A DNA stretch of 64,000 nt, from positions 60,163,233 through 60,227,232 of the forward strand of contig CM046853.1 of assembly GCA_025617745.1 (NCBI GenBank), in the 5' to 3' direction. Below the pieces are notes generated by a model. The model saw nothing but the letters and a program-made list of their open reading frames with translations, was not told the DNA's origin and did not search any database. Positions 1 to 10,732 of the stretch are shown here, piece after piece. The first letter of the stretch is position 1. Every line of letters starts with the position of its first letter. Position numbers and translations under genes: made by a program. The DNA comes from Heliocidaris erythrogramma. Lineage: Eukaryota; Echinodermata; Echinoidea; Camarodonta; Echinometridae.

Positions 1-2280
1 CCTAGTCAAAATGAACAGAATCCTAGTCAAAATGAACAGAATCCTAGTCAAAATGAAAAGAATCCCAGTCAAAATGAACAGAATCCTAGTCAAAATGAAA
101 AGAATCCTAGTCAAAATGAACAGAATCCTAGTCAAAATGAAACGAATCCTAGCCAAAATGAACAGAATCCTAGTCAAAATGAAACGAATCCTAGTCAAAA
201 TGAAAAGAATCCTAGTCAAAATGAACAGATTCCTAGTCAAAATGAACAGAATCCTTGTAAAATGAACAGATTCCTAGTCAAGATGAATAGAATCCTAGTC
301 AAAATGAAAAGAATCCTAGTCAAAATGAACAGAATCCTAGTCAAAATGAACAGAATCCTAGTCAAAATGAAAAGAATCCTAGTCAAAATGAACAGATTCC
401 TAGTCAAAATGAACAGAATCCTTGTAAAATGAACAGATTCCTAGTCAAGATGAATAGAATCCTAGTCAAAATGAAAAGAATCCTAGTCAAAATGAACAGA
501 ATCCTAGTCAAAATGAACAGAATCCTAGTCAAAATGAAAAGAATCCCAGTCAAAATGAACAGAATCCTAGTCAAAATGAAAAGAATCCTAGTCAAAATGA
601 ACAGAATCCTAGTCAAAATGAACAGAATCCTAGTAAAATGAACAGAATCCTAGTAAAATGAACAGAATCCTAGTCAAAATGAACAGAATCCTAGTCAAAA
701 TGAAAAGAATCCCAGTCAAAATGAACAGAATCCTAGTCAAAATGAAAAGAATCCTAGTCAAAATGAACAGAATCCTAGTCAAAATGAACAGAATCCTAGT
801 AAAATGAACAGAATCCTAGTAAAATGAACAGAATCCTAGTCAAAATGAAAAGAATCCTAGTCAAAATGAACAGATTCCTAGTCAAGATGAATAGAATCCT
901 AGTCAAAATGAAAAGAATCCTAGTCAAAATGAACAGAATCCTAGTCAAAATGAACAGAATCCTAGTCAAAATGAAAAGAATCCCAGTCAAAATGAACAGA
1001 ATCCTAGTCAAAATGAAAAGAATCCTAGTCAAAATGAACAGAATCCTAGTCAAAATGAACAGAATCCTAGTCAAAATGAAAAGAATCCCAGTCAAAATGA
1101 AAAGAATCCTAGTCAAAATGAAACGAATCCTAGTCAAAATGAAAAGAATCATAGTCAAAATGAACAGATTCCTAGTCAAGATGAATAGAATCCTAGTCAA
1201 AATGAAAAGAATCCTAGTCAAAATGAACAGAATCCTAGTCAAAATAAACAGAATCCTAGTCAAAATGAACAGAATCCTAGTAAAATGAACAGAATCCTAG
1301 TCAAAATGAACAGAATCCTAGTAAAATGAACAGAATCCTACTCAAAATGAACAGAATCCTAGTAAAATGAACAGAATCCTAGTAAAATGAACAGAATCCT
1401 AGTCAAAATGAACAGAATCCTAGTCAAAATGAACAGAATCCTAGTCAAAATGAACAGAATCCTAGTAAAATGAACAGAATCCTAGTCAAAATGAACAGAA
1501 TCCTAGTCAAAATGAAAAGAATCCCAGTCAAAATGAACAGAATCCTAGTCAAAATGAAAAGAATCCTAGTCAAAATGAACAGAATCCTAGTCAAAATGAA
1601 CAGAATCCTAGTCAAAATGAACAGAATCCTAGTCAAAATGAAAAGAATCCCAGTCAAAATGAACAGAATCCTAGTCAAAATGAAAAGAATCCTAGTCAAA
1701 ATGAACAGAATCCTAGTAAAATGAACAGAATCCTAGTAAAATGAACAGAATCCTAGTCAAAATGAACAGAATCCTAGTCAAAATGAACAGATTCCTGGTC
1801 AAGATGAATAGAATCCTAGTCAAAATGAACAGAATCCTAGTCAAAATGAACAGAATCCTAGTCAAAATGAAAAGAATCCCAGTCAAAATGAACAGAATCC
1901 TAGTCAAAATGAAAAGAATCCTAGTCAAAATGAACAGAATCCTAGTCAAAATGAACAGAATCCTAGTCAAAATGAAAAGAATCCCAGTCAAAATGAAAAG
2001 AATCCTAGTCAAAATGAAACGAATCCTAGTCAAAATGAAAAGAATCCTAGTCAAAATGAACAGATTCCTAGTCAAGATGAATAGAATCCTAGTCAAAATG
2101 AACAGAATCCTAGTCAAAATGAACAGAATCCTAGTCAAAATGAAAAGAATCCTAGTCAAAATGAACAGAATCCTAGTCAAAATGAAAAGAATCCTAGTCA
2201 AAATGAACAGAATCCTGGTCAAGATGAATAGAATCCTGGTCAAAATGAATAGAATCCTAGTCAGAATGACTAGAATCTGA
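1..2280. repeat. 21-bp minisatellite array, about 108 units
   Basis: The whole stretch is tandem copies of a 21-bp unit, consensus AATCCTAGTCAAAATGAACAG, with common variants: AAAAG or AAACG for AACAG, CCCAG for CCTAG, and a 20-bp form lacking one C (AGTAAAATG). Because 21 is a multiple of three and the unit has no stop in some frames, both strands show long open frames with heptapeptide periodicity (MNRILVK on plus, TRILFIL on minus). They break wherever a 20-bp unit shifts the frame, so I treat them as artefacts, not genes. The last three units (2219-2280) degrade and mark the true right end; the left end is cut by the window. Confidence 0.97.
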
Positions 2281-2584
2281 TTACGAAATGCGACCAGGCG
2301 ATCTGGTACAAAAAAATGACTAGACGTTTTTTAAAGTGTACATATAAAAGTCAACAGACTTACACGTGTTCCTCTACAAGTATATTAATGCATGAAGCGC
2401 CTACAGTACACATTACAAAAATTTACTCAAAACCCATCTGTTCACTCAGGATCTGTAATTTGCATTAATTTGTGTATATACTTATTGGTTTTGTTACTTG
2501 GTCATATTTTATATGTAAGATGTATTATGCATTTTGTGTATTCTGCTCCATTTTAAATGACATTATTTAATACATTTGTAATTC
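2281..2584. other. Unique AT-rich spacer, no feature seen
   Basis: This is single-copy AT-rich sequence between the minisatellite and a SINE-like tail. I see no ORF, RNA gene or repeat in it. Confidence 0.5.
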
Positions 2585-2656
2585 TCTTCCTTCAGCGCTT
2601 AGAAACAGTAGAAATAAGCGCTTTATAAATGATATATTATCATTATTATTATTATG
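2585..2656 (+). mobile_element. 3' tail of a SINE-like element
   Basis: The sequence AGCGCTTAGAAACAG then AAGCGCTTTATAAATG, ending in a short (CATTATT)-type run, matches the 3' end of the tRNA-derived SINE at 8765-9104, which ends in GCGCTTTATAAATGTCATA. No tRNA-like head is seen upstream, so this is a 5'-truncated copy. Confidence 0.55.
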
Positions 2657-3449
2657 AGTAATACAGAAGACATCGCTATTAGTAATTTATTGCATCCCAA
2701 TCCCGGGATCCCAGTTTCACAGTCAGATATCATTTTATTAATGAAAATATGCAAGATATGGTTTAGTACGACCATCTTCCTCATACAATACCGATGAGGA
2801 TTTTGATAGAGTATAATGCGTATGTATTAGCACTTTTATGCCTATACATGACTTGAAATTGTATTTCCATAATCTCATCAAAAGTTTTGGATAATGGATG
2901 TATTGTATCATATTTATGTATTCATTCATTCTTTACCTTATTACCAATTATCTTCAGAAAAAGCCAGTTCGTAATTAGTAGATGGTAAAGAAAATGACCC
3001 TGAAATGACACCGATTTGTTTTGGTGGACGCCGTGAAAGGGTATAAAGCAGATACAAATTAAAACTCGGTACAAATGACCTTTTTCTGCACATGCGCAAA
3101 TTGTAATTACGAATTGGGCACGTATTTATCTTCATTTTGTAAATGGAGACAATGATATATACATGTGTACAATAAGCACACCAACAATTTAACAAATATC
3201 ATAACGCTTACATGCTAGTGTAGGGCCAGCCTCGCACGAGCCAACATGATGAGACTGGTTGGTTGTGTCCTGGCCTATTTCGTAAGCTGAATTGGGTCTC
3301 CGTGGTTTGAGAATCATTTGAGGTGAACACGGAGCCGAGGTTGATATTATCTCTGCTTCCTTCGATGTCGAGTCGTGGTGATCACTGGATATGACAGAAG
3401 TGATGCAAATATCGTTCATAATTATCATAGGTGAAAATCGCTCTTAAAG
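2657..3449. other. Non-coding spacer
   Basis: Only short open frames with unremarkable composition occur here. I see no domain, splice structure or repeat that I can support. Confidence 0.5.
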
Positions 3450-3702
3450 AATACCAATCAATACCAAACAATATTTTTCTCTGTATGTTAGAGGTTCCAT
3501 GTTATTCTACTATAGTCAAATTATGGGCTTCGAATGTCACTTCTATAAAGAGGTATTAAAAGTTTAATTATACAGTGTACTCTCTATAAGCAGAAAAGCG
3601 AGTCGTGAGTAGACTACTCAACACACCCGTACGCGTTCGCCAAGACATGCAAGATAAAGGCTCGCGCGGAACCCAACTCGGAGGTTCGGTTCGGCGCGAG
3701 CA
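3450..3702. mobile_element. Partial MITE, ACCAATCA-ended family
   Basis: It begins with ATACCAATCAATACC and continues with GAGGTTCCATGTTATTC, GTAGACTACTCAACACACCC and a GC-rich centre. These pieces match, in inverse order, the element at 42520-42852 and, in the same order, the one at 50882-51217. The right inverted repeat is absent here, where the next element begins, so the copy is partial. Internal pairing of CTCGCGCGGAACC with GGTTCGGCGCGAG gives a GC-rich hairpin. Confidence 0.55.
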
Positions 3703-4116
3703 CCTTAAAGGAGAATGAAACCCTGAGGAAAATCAATTTTAATGAAAAGAGAGGATCGAAAGAAGCAATTAAAAAAAAAGTTACATCAAAATCTGTTACG
3801 AAATGAGAAAGTTATGAAAGTTTGAAAAGTCTCACTTTACTTCCTATGGCGATCCTCAAATTGGCAATGTTGCTTTAAAGTGACAGGTTTAGTAGTGCAA
3901 CTCTCCATAATTTTGTACACAAAATTTCATATTTCTCCATTATCTCTCAAGGTGCAGCCTGTCTCCTTGTATTTGACACAACATATGTTGATGTCACAAA
4001 ACGACAAGCAGCATCTTTAGAGATAATGGGCAAAATATACAATTTTGTGTACAAAACATATTGAGAGTTGTACTACTAAACCTGCCATTTTGAAGCAACA
4101 TTGCCAATTTCTCTTG
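3703..4116. mobile_element. MITE with ~93-bp hairpin core
   Basis: It opens with CTTAAAGGAGAATGAAACCC, like the CTTTAAAGG-ended elements at 31837, 36973 and 59404, and has their internal word GAGAAAGTTATGAAAG. A long imperfect inverted repeat, 3858-3950 against 4019-4110, includes AAATTGGCAATGTTGCTT and TTTTGTACACAAAATT in both arms. The transcript would fold into one long hairpin. No ORF is present, as expected for a non-autonomous element. Confidence 0.65.
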
Positions 4117-4415
4117 AAATTTACTGGATGATTATTGCTTACACAAGAAAAAGATAAGGAGAATCATTTTCATTAAAACAGATTAGCTCATTCAGATAAT
4201 TATTGTTTTATTCTAATAAAATATCAAAAATACACGATTTATACAATCTACGACTGGGTTGCTTCATGTATCAACTAAATCGCGGCGAGTTGCCAACTCC
4301 CTTAAATTTATTGTTTTAAACAAATGAGAGATTTCACAGTTACTCCACGAGACAGGCGTCATCTTCATGATCTTACCAACTTCCAATGTTAAGAGCTTTG
4401 TAGCTTCATGGTATA

Positions 4416-5171
4416 ACCAAGGAGCTTTGAAGAGCTGGAGTCACAACTGGCAACAAATTAATTCAAGCAGTTGCCCCTTTCTAAGAATGCACAAAAGAAT
4501 CTACAGGTGCGCTGTTCCCTTGATGTCCGATGTTCGATGCCACCAACTTCATGGGAAAGCTGAGTAGTGATTTTTGTCACAAATTAAATATCGGGAATTT
4601 TTCACTTTTTATTTCAATAAACAAAGTGAAAATTGAGCAGATGATAAAATATGAATACAAAAGTCTAATTGTGTCCAGAAATTTGGCTATATTATGATAG
4701 CAGTTGCAATTTTTGAAAAAGGGACAAATTTGACAATCCTAATATTTGCAATTTGACACTCTTCCGATTACTTCCGACAAACGAAAATCAAAAATGCAAT
4801 TGTTCAAGTTCAAGTACATTCATTTATGATGTTATATGTCAGAATAGTGTCAAGACATGTCAAAGTCGAGTAATTTTGATTCATATATATTTCAGAAAAC
4901 TTTGCACCATTTCTTTTCGCTTGCCTCAAGTAAAGGTAAACACTGCTCATATTACACGAGTGAAAGCGAAAAGTAATTATCATTACAAAAGCATATTTCC
5001 TTTGAAAATGGCCCGTAAGGTTGCAGCCAGGCAGGAATCGTTTGTCTTCTTATCTGCGCTGCAAGGAAGATCGAGATAAGCATATCCCTTACATATTTTT
5101 TCCTCGCTGCATCGAACATGGTTCAAAAAGAATGAGCTACTTGTGACTCCAGCTCTTCAAAGCTCCTTGGT
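4416..5171. mobile_element. Non-autonomous element with 31-bp perfect inverted ends
   Basis: Positions 4416-4446 (ACCAAGGAGCTTTGAAGAGC then TGGAGTCACAA) are the exact reverse complement of 5141-5171. The ~690 bp between them has no convincing coding sequence; the 66- and 108-residue open frames there show no recognisable domain. This is the expected layout of a short DNA transposon derivative. I could not identify a target-site duplication or the superfamily. Confidence 0.6.
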
Positions 5172-5179
5172 ATAACAAG

Positions 5180-6475
5180 AAAACCATTACGAAAACCATG
5201 GTTTAAATAAAAAACTGCACAGCGCATATGCTCTGTATTATTCTAATAAATCATCGAACTATTCATTATCATAATTATGCAATAATCTTTCACGAAAATT
5301 TGAATAAATGAAAATAAATCAAATAAATATATATTAGGGATATGGAAGTACTACATGTCTAACAAATATTGCGACATCGGTAAGTGTTTCTATGAGGAAA
5401 GGTCTTTCGATGCCACAAGCTTCCGAAATGAGAGTTTCCTCAAGAACACTCCTATGCCGTACATTTCCTTCATTGTAGGCCTAACATCGTTTCATGAAAA
5501 CGGAAACGGAAACAACACCGATTATCATGGTATTCCCTATATCATTCGTTCATGCGGTAAGTTTACTGTTCGTTTATACAGATTATTCATTACCATGGTA
5601 ATGCTATGGTTATAAGGACAATAAAATTAAATGAAAACAAAACAGAACAACACCAATTGGTGTTTCCCTTATACATGTATATTGAACCTTGTGTGTATCT
5701 GCATAAAATTCAAACTAAAAAATCTGCTTTTCCGCGTATGTTGGTGTGGGTGTGCTCGTGTTTGTATATGAGTAATGTAGAGAGGGGTTTAAAGAGAAGA
5801 TTAAATTCTGGTTATAGGATGAAAAATGATTTGTATATACTCTCTCATTGTTTTCATTCATTATTAATAGCAAAGAATAAAGCACCTTCAGATTCTTTAT
5901 TTCAACTTTGAAAATGCTCAATGATACTATCGAATCTCGGTCTATATATTATGATGAGAATCAGGGTATACCTAGCAGAACTTTAAGATTTTCATATGAT
6001 AAGCAAGATATTGAAAATATGGAAGATCGTCTGCTAACAAACCAATAAAACCAATCATTTGCCTTTCCCCAATATCCTATTATTAATAATCTTATATACG
6101 CACACTTAATTTTACACGAAAACGTTGTAAAAAAAAGAAGAAAAAGAAAACAAAAAAAGAACGTTGAATGGTACAATACCATTCTTAAGTTGAACTTTTG
6201 GCTTTTGACTGCCGTATAGTTTTCAATATTATTAGCATGTGTTACATCAAGAGCTAAATGGTTGAAAAATATGCTTTATTGCTAATTTATTTGATATCTG
6301 AGCTTGGATCTGTGGTCAAGAGCGTTTTTTTTTTTGTATTTTGCATGACATTTACCAAGTGATTAACCCTGAGGCTGTTTCCGACGCTCTCCCACATTCC
6401 TAATTACCGAACAACCCATTCCTAAAGGTCCTTCCTCTTTCCTGTTTTTGTTTATTCTTGTTGTTGCTTAAAATA
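5180..6475. other. Non-coding spacer
   Basis: This is AT-rich sequence with several open frames of 60-100 codons. None has a domain signature, consistent codon bias or flanking splice sites. No repeat was recognised. Confidence 0.45.
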
Positions 6476-6479
6476 ATGA

Positions 6480-6790
6480 AAGGTTGAGTTCTGGGAAAGG
6501 TAAAAAATTAATTTGTGAGCTTTCTTATTCTTGTTATCTTCGTTTGGAAGATTATCATAGTAGAAAGGTCCCTTGAAAAGGATTGCTCTTCAAATGCCTT
6601 CACATTCAAAATCTGAAAAGAAACAGCTGAAATGTTCGGGCCGAACATTTGTGTGTAGTCCCATATACACATTTCTGTGTGCAGTGCATGCGACTCCCAG
6701 GATGATTGAGTCAATTTCTTATCACTTTGGTCATTCCAAAACCTTACAGCATACACCAACTCCTATGTGCTATATAATCAACCTTACCCA
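6480..6790 (-). repeat. Interspersed repeat R-A, copy 1
   Basis: This ~300-bp sequence recurs at 9108-9330 and 32960-33295 in the opposite orientation. Shared words include GTTTGGAAGATTATCATAGTAG, here in two abutting parts, GGATTGCTCTTCAAATGC and TGTGTAGTCCCATATACAC. No ORF is conserved between the copies, so it is probably a non-autonomous transposon or part of one. Confidence 0.75.
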
Positions 6791-7369
6791 ATTGATTTGA
6801 GACAGTTTCGTGATGCAGTCTCATGACCATATGCAGAACTCAAGTTTATACACTGAACCAATCTGTGGACTCATTTTGCTTCTTAGATTTTTTTTGGACA
6901 AATTTGTTCCGAACCCGCCCCCAAAAAGAGAAGGAAAAAAAAAAAAAAAAAAAAAAGAAGGGGATGAGGCCCAGAAAAAACATCGAATCTTTAATCTTGT
7001 ACATATACTTTGAAATCTCAACCAAGTGTGGAAATTCGTTTAAAATACGGAAATATTTTATGGCGCTTAAAACTACCGAGTAAGCGTTTGGACACTGGTG
7101 ATTATGACATCAAAGAGAGGCCATTAGCCTTCTCACAACGGCATTTACAATTGGTATTTAGTTCACCCGTCAAAGAACTATTATTATTTTCAATTATTGA
7201 TCATGGTTATTAAAAATCAAATTTCAATAGGGAAATCTAGTTTTCATTTTTAAATATCATTTGCAAGGCATGTTAACATAAATATGTGTGGGGGAGGGTG
7301 GGTGTGTGAGTTCTAGCAAGATAGTACAGAGAGAAGGAAAGAAAGGAAGGGGAGAAAGTTAATGAGAGA

Positions 7370-7371
7370 AG

Positions 7372-7407
<36 letters not shown>

Positions 7408-7456
7408 GAGCTGAGAGTGAGTAATAGAGAGAAGGGGAGGAGGGAGATAGATAGAT

Positions 7457-7489
<33 letters not shown>

Positions 7490-7625
7490 AACAAGAGCTG
7501 AGAGTGAGTGATAGAGAGAAGGGGAGGAGGGAGATATATAGAGAGAGAGAGAAAGAAAGAGAGAGAGAGAGAGAGAAACAAGAGCTGAGAGTGAGTGATA
7601 GAGAGAAGGGGAGGAGGAGATAGAT

Positions 7626-7671
<46 letters not shown>
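7370..7671. repeat. Compound GA microsatellite with 87-bp higher-order unit
   Basis: Long (GA)n runs are interrupted by a spacer beginning AACAAGAGCTGAGAGTGAG at 7403, 7490 and 7577, an exact 87-bp spacing, followed by GATAGAGAGAAGGGGAGGAG. The array therefore grew by duplication of an 87-bp composite unit, not only by dinucleotide slippage. The minus-strand serine/leucine-rich open frames here are repeat artefacts. Confidence 0.9.
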
Positions 7672-7673
<2 letters not shown>

Positions 7674-7689
7674 GGGGACGGTGGGGGGT

Positions 7690-8289
7690 TCAGGTACGAT
7701 TTTAATTCCCATCCATCACTCCAAACTCTTGTTCACTTGAACCGTACACTAATATAGGTCAAAGTCATTCATATCGAATGTGATTTCTGATATGATTTAT
7801 TCTTGATGGCTCTTTTTATTCCCCCAAAACCGAAGCAAAACGAATAACTGCACGCATATATACATCAATCTGATGTAAACAAATGCAACATTCTTGTTAC
7901 CATGGTTACTTCAAATTTCAAAGACTCATGAGCGATGGTGATAATTTTACCCAAATTTTAGACTTTACGAAGTTGTAAATATGTAAACTATGGGCTTCAT
8001 GATTTTATAGGCCAAAATGCTTACACTATCTGTACTCGCAAAACATAGCCTACCCGGGGAGCGTTTCATCATGCATTGTTGAATTAAAACAAAGGAATGT
8101 GGTGCTAGCAAAATATAATTTGCACGCGGCAAATTGCAATTTTGAGTGAGTTTTGAGGGTAGTAAACGCAATCATTTTGAATTAAGAAAAACTTGAAACA
8201 AATATTCATAATTTTCTCATTTATATGACATCTCATGTGTTAACAATAGATGATGTGTGCTAAAGAACAAGTAAAATTTACACACGCTT
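7690..8289. other. Non-coding spacer
   Basis: No coding or RNA feature is seen. A short stretch at 8056-8075 (GGGGAGCGTTTCATCATGC) resembles one end of the hairpin MITE at 9722-9868 and may be a scrap of that family. Confidence 0.4.
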
Positions 8290-8705
8290 GATTTCTGCCT
8301 AGATGAGTGGATAGTGGTGAAAGACCGTGAAAAAGATCATACTGCCGAACATTCTGACCGTCGACACGGCCATCCATGAAAAATTAAGACTCATCGCCGA
8401 TATGCGATCACAATGTTTGCAACAAATCGCGCTGATGTCGATCATCAGCATCCTGTAGGGGTACCACGATCATCTCCTGTCGAACAATGCGATGGAATGA
8501 TGACTTCGACATCCCGAATCAATTCCTCCTTACTGATACTTGGGGTTCTCCTGAATGACACGCCTTACTTCTGCCTAATTGTCTTCCGACCTGGCAGTTC
8601 TTCTTCGAACAGATCGACCTTTGTTTACATTGAGGCTCATCCCTTCCTGTTGACATTTTCTAATGTTTCTCCAAAACGTAAACTTCGCAGGAACGTTCTG
8701 TGGTC
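8290..8705 (-). pseudogene. Degenerate mariner/Tc1-type transposase, N-terminal half
   Basis: Read on the minus strand in shifting frames, this stretch shows the N-terminal half of an IS630/Tc1/mariner transposase. The first part, near 8578-8608, reads RRRTARSEDN. A helix-turn-helix segment at 8471-8518 reads FGMSKSSFHRIVRQEM. A catalytic-core segment at 8335-8397 reads DES, a stop codon, then FFMDGRVDGQNVRQYD. The family normally has DEAHF, then a DG/NG word and NRQN, around its second catalytic Asp. Frameshifts and in-frame stops show it is dead. The C-terminal half is missing here; a matching half lies at 12724-12965 on the other strand. Confidence 0.65.
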
Positions 8706-8764
8706 GGCTGCTTGGTCAGGCAAGCTAATGATGGTCTGCTTAGTGTTTGTACCTCAACCATCTC

Positions 8765-9104
8765 ATATGTATGACATTTATAAAGCGCCTTTCACAAACT
8801 GGCTCAAAGCGCTAGATATATATTATTACCCCGGTCATTGGATTCTGGCACGCCCGCACACAGTGTATGCACATTCTCCACTCCCTGGGGAGCATTCCAG
8901 CCAGTCGCCTATTAAGCGCGCACATGCTAAGCAAAGAACATTAACTTTCGCCATCCTACCGGGTACACATTTAACAAATGGGTGGAGAGTGTCAAATGTA
9001 GATTAACGTCTTGCCAAAGGACGATAGTGCTGCGGTGGGATTCGAACCCCGGACCTCGTGGTTCACAGTCCGGGGACTTATCCACTGATCCACAACACCT
9101 CTAC
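8765..9104 (-). mobile_element. tRNA-derived SINE
   Basis: The minus strand begins with a tRNA-like head, about 9104 down to 9030. It has a degenerate A-box region (TGGATCAGTGG) and an exact B-box (GGTTCGAATCC). The anticodon-loop-like triplet is GTG, suggesting tRNA-His, but the stems pair poorly. The body follows, then a 3' end with paired GCGCTTTGAG and AAGGCGCTTTATAAATG. RNA polymerase III would be expected to use the internal boxes if intact. A 197-codon plus-strand open frame spanning this and the transposase remnant is spurious. Confidence 0.8.
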
Positions 9105-9107
9105 AAA

Positions 9108-9330
9108 GCACATGTACTGCACACAGAAATTGGTATATGGGACTACACACACAATTAAGTGACATGAATGTTGGGCCCGAACATTTCAGCTATTTCTAAT
9201 CATATTTCGAATATAAGAGAACTTGAAGAGCAATCATTTTCAGGGGATGTTTCTACTATGATGTTCTTCCAAACTGATATAAAAGGAATGAGAAAGCTCA
9301 CAACTTATTTTTCACCTTTCCCATAACTCA
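9108..9330 (+). repeat. Interspersed repeat R-A, copy 2
   Basis: It shares CTGCACACAGAAAT, ATATGGGACTACACAC, CGAACATTTCAGC, GAAGAGCAATC and CACCTTTCCCATAACT with the copies at 6480-6790 (reverse) and 32960-33295 (same strand). It begins next to the SINE head, so the SINE may have inserted at or near its left end. Confidence 0.75.
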
Positions 9331-9334
9331 AGAT

Positions 9335-9721
9335 TCCCTGTTTTGTTAACCATGTAGGGCCCATACTACGGCTTTTAACTGTGTCCGACCTCTACTCAAA
9401 GGACAAAAGGTCAAAACTCTTACTGGCACTCTTCGACAGATGTTTCGCTCGAAGCAGGCGATAGGTCGGATGTTACGGCCCCTCTTCGAGACTTGATGCG
9501 GGAACTTTGAGGGTGGGAGGATGGTCCCCCCTCCGTGTCAAAGCTTGAGGATCTCATCTGAGCACGATTGGGAAACAACAAGGAAGAATACGAACAAATT
9601 AATATCAACTTAAAATGAATGATTTTTTTCTGAATGACGTATCAGGAATGTGGCTACGATTACGAGTAGTCTTTCGAATAGCTCAATATAATTTAACCCT
9701 ATACTATTACGAAATATAGTC
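9335..9721. other. Non-coding spacer
   Basis: No supported feature. A short minus-strand open frame near 9420-9608 has no recognisable motif. Confidence 0.4.
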
Positions 9722-9868
9722 ATCTGGGGAGCATTTCATGAAAGGAAGTTGTCGGATATTTTATCCGACAACTGTTATAAGCTACAGAAATCCTTGCATC
9801 TGATTGGCTGAGAGCAAATTTGTCGGATAAAATATCTGACAAGTCCTTTCATGAAACGCCCCCCAGAT
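9722..9868. mobile_element. 147-bp hairpin MITE, TTTCATGAAA family
   Basis: The ends are inverted repeats of about 47 bp (ATCTGGGGAGCATTTCATGA against ATCTGGGGGGCGTTTCATGA after reverse complement). Each arm contains GTCGGATATTTTATCCGACA or a close variant, which is itself a palindrome. The central word CTGATTGGCTGAGAGCAAAT also occurs in the copy at 39200-39350, and related words occur at 38270-38413. This small family lacks coding capacity. Confidence 0.8.
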
Positions 9869-9869
9869 T

Positions 9870-10450
9870 CATAGTGCCTTAATTATTCATCATATAGCCA
9901 TTTACAAAAATTAAACGAACGCTGATTTGCTATTGTGAATAGTCTACATGAGACAGGGCCCTTCCCAGACATACATTATGGACACAATCCCCTCCCTTGT
10001 TTCGCAATCTGTGGCTACGCCACTATATTATTTGCAAGTGTCTACCCCTTCACAAAAGTGATTATGAGACTTCATACATACAACTTCAGTATAATACTCT
10101 TCCGAGTTTACGAAACAATGACGTCGAAAATCCGGATCAATAGTTCACAAAATGTCGACATTGTCGAAATTGTCGAAGTTAGCCCGGGGCAAAAAGCGAT
10201 GAATGGAAGCAATCAACATCCTGGAAGTCAAACTGACCATGTGACCAGTTCATATGGAAAGGGGGGGGGGGGGGGGTGCAACATTCATGGTAAAAAGGAA
10301 AACATTTTTATGTCCTTTTAGATTGGGGGTATTGCATAGGAATGGCAATCCATTGCAATGTAAGGAGGTATAAAATCCCAAAAGAACAGAAATGCCTTGT
10401 TTACGATTAAAATAGATTCTTTAAAATGAATTAACAATAAACATAAATAC
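9870..10450. other. Non-coding spacer with a G16 tract
   Basis: A 128-codon open frame (9935-10321) crosses a run of 16 G at 10261-10276 and encodes a polyglycine stretch there. It has no domain signature, and I do not call it a gene. Confidence 0.4.
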
Positions 10451-10464
10451 TTATATTACCGGCT

Positions 10465-10732
10465 GTTGATTCCTCATGACAATATTTCTCCGAGTTAATT
10501 TGGAAAATCGGCCTCGAAAAAGCCCATCGCTGTATTTCGTCGATTCTGACCTCTTTGGGCTCGAAGTCGGACTGGTCCACGAGCTCATTGGGATCAAAGT
10601 GTTGCAGTATTGGCGATCAAAGCTCTTGGCCGAGTTCAGTGATCTCCGTGATGGGGCTGATCGGCAGATCACGGTGTCGTCCATTGCAATTCGATGACCA
10701 CTTCGTGGCAAGGTATTTGATATGATCTCCAT
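10465..10732 (-). CDS. Possible first coding exon, unknown protein
   Basis: This is a minus-strand open frame from an ATG with an in-frame TAG nine codons upstream, reading about 90 codons. It is more GC-rich than its surroundings and rich in Ser and Arg, ending in TRRNIVMRNQQP. It stops at a good donor-like site, CCG then GTAATATAAG. If real, it is an N-terminal exon of a gene running leftward. The basic end is loosely like the region before the first helix of inward-rectifier potassium channels, but this resemblance is weak. No second exon was found. A second frame on the same strand also looks protein-like but contains a stop. Confidence 0.3.

Noticed and set aside
1713-2280. Long heptad-repeat proteins on both strands as genes
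   Set aside because: They follow from the 21-bp period of the minisatellite, are interrupted by every 20-bp unit, and lack any unique sequence.
7273-7712. Ser/Leu-rich minus-strand proteins
   Set aside because: Produced by (GA)n repeats; not coding.
8413-9006. 197-codon plus-strand open frame
   Set aside because: It lies antisense to a degenerate transposase and a tRNA-derived SINE; its protein shows no domain and is explained by these repeats.
9014-9104. Functional tRNA-His gene
   Set aside because: The B-box is exact, but the stems pair poorly, and the sequence continues into a SINE body with a GCGCTTTATAAAT tail.
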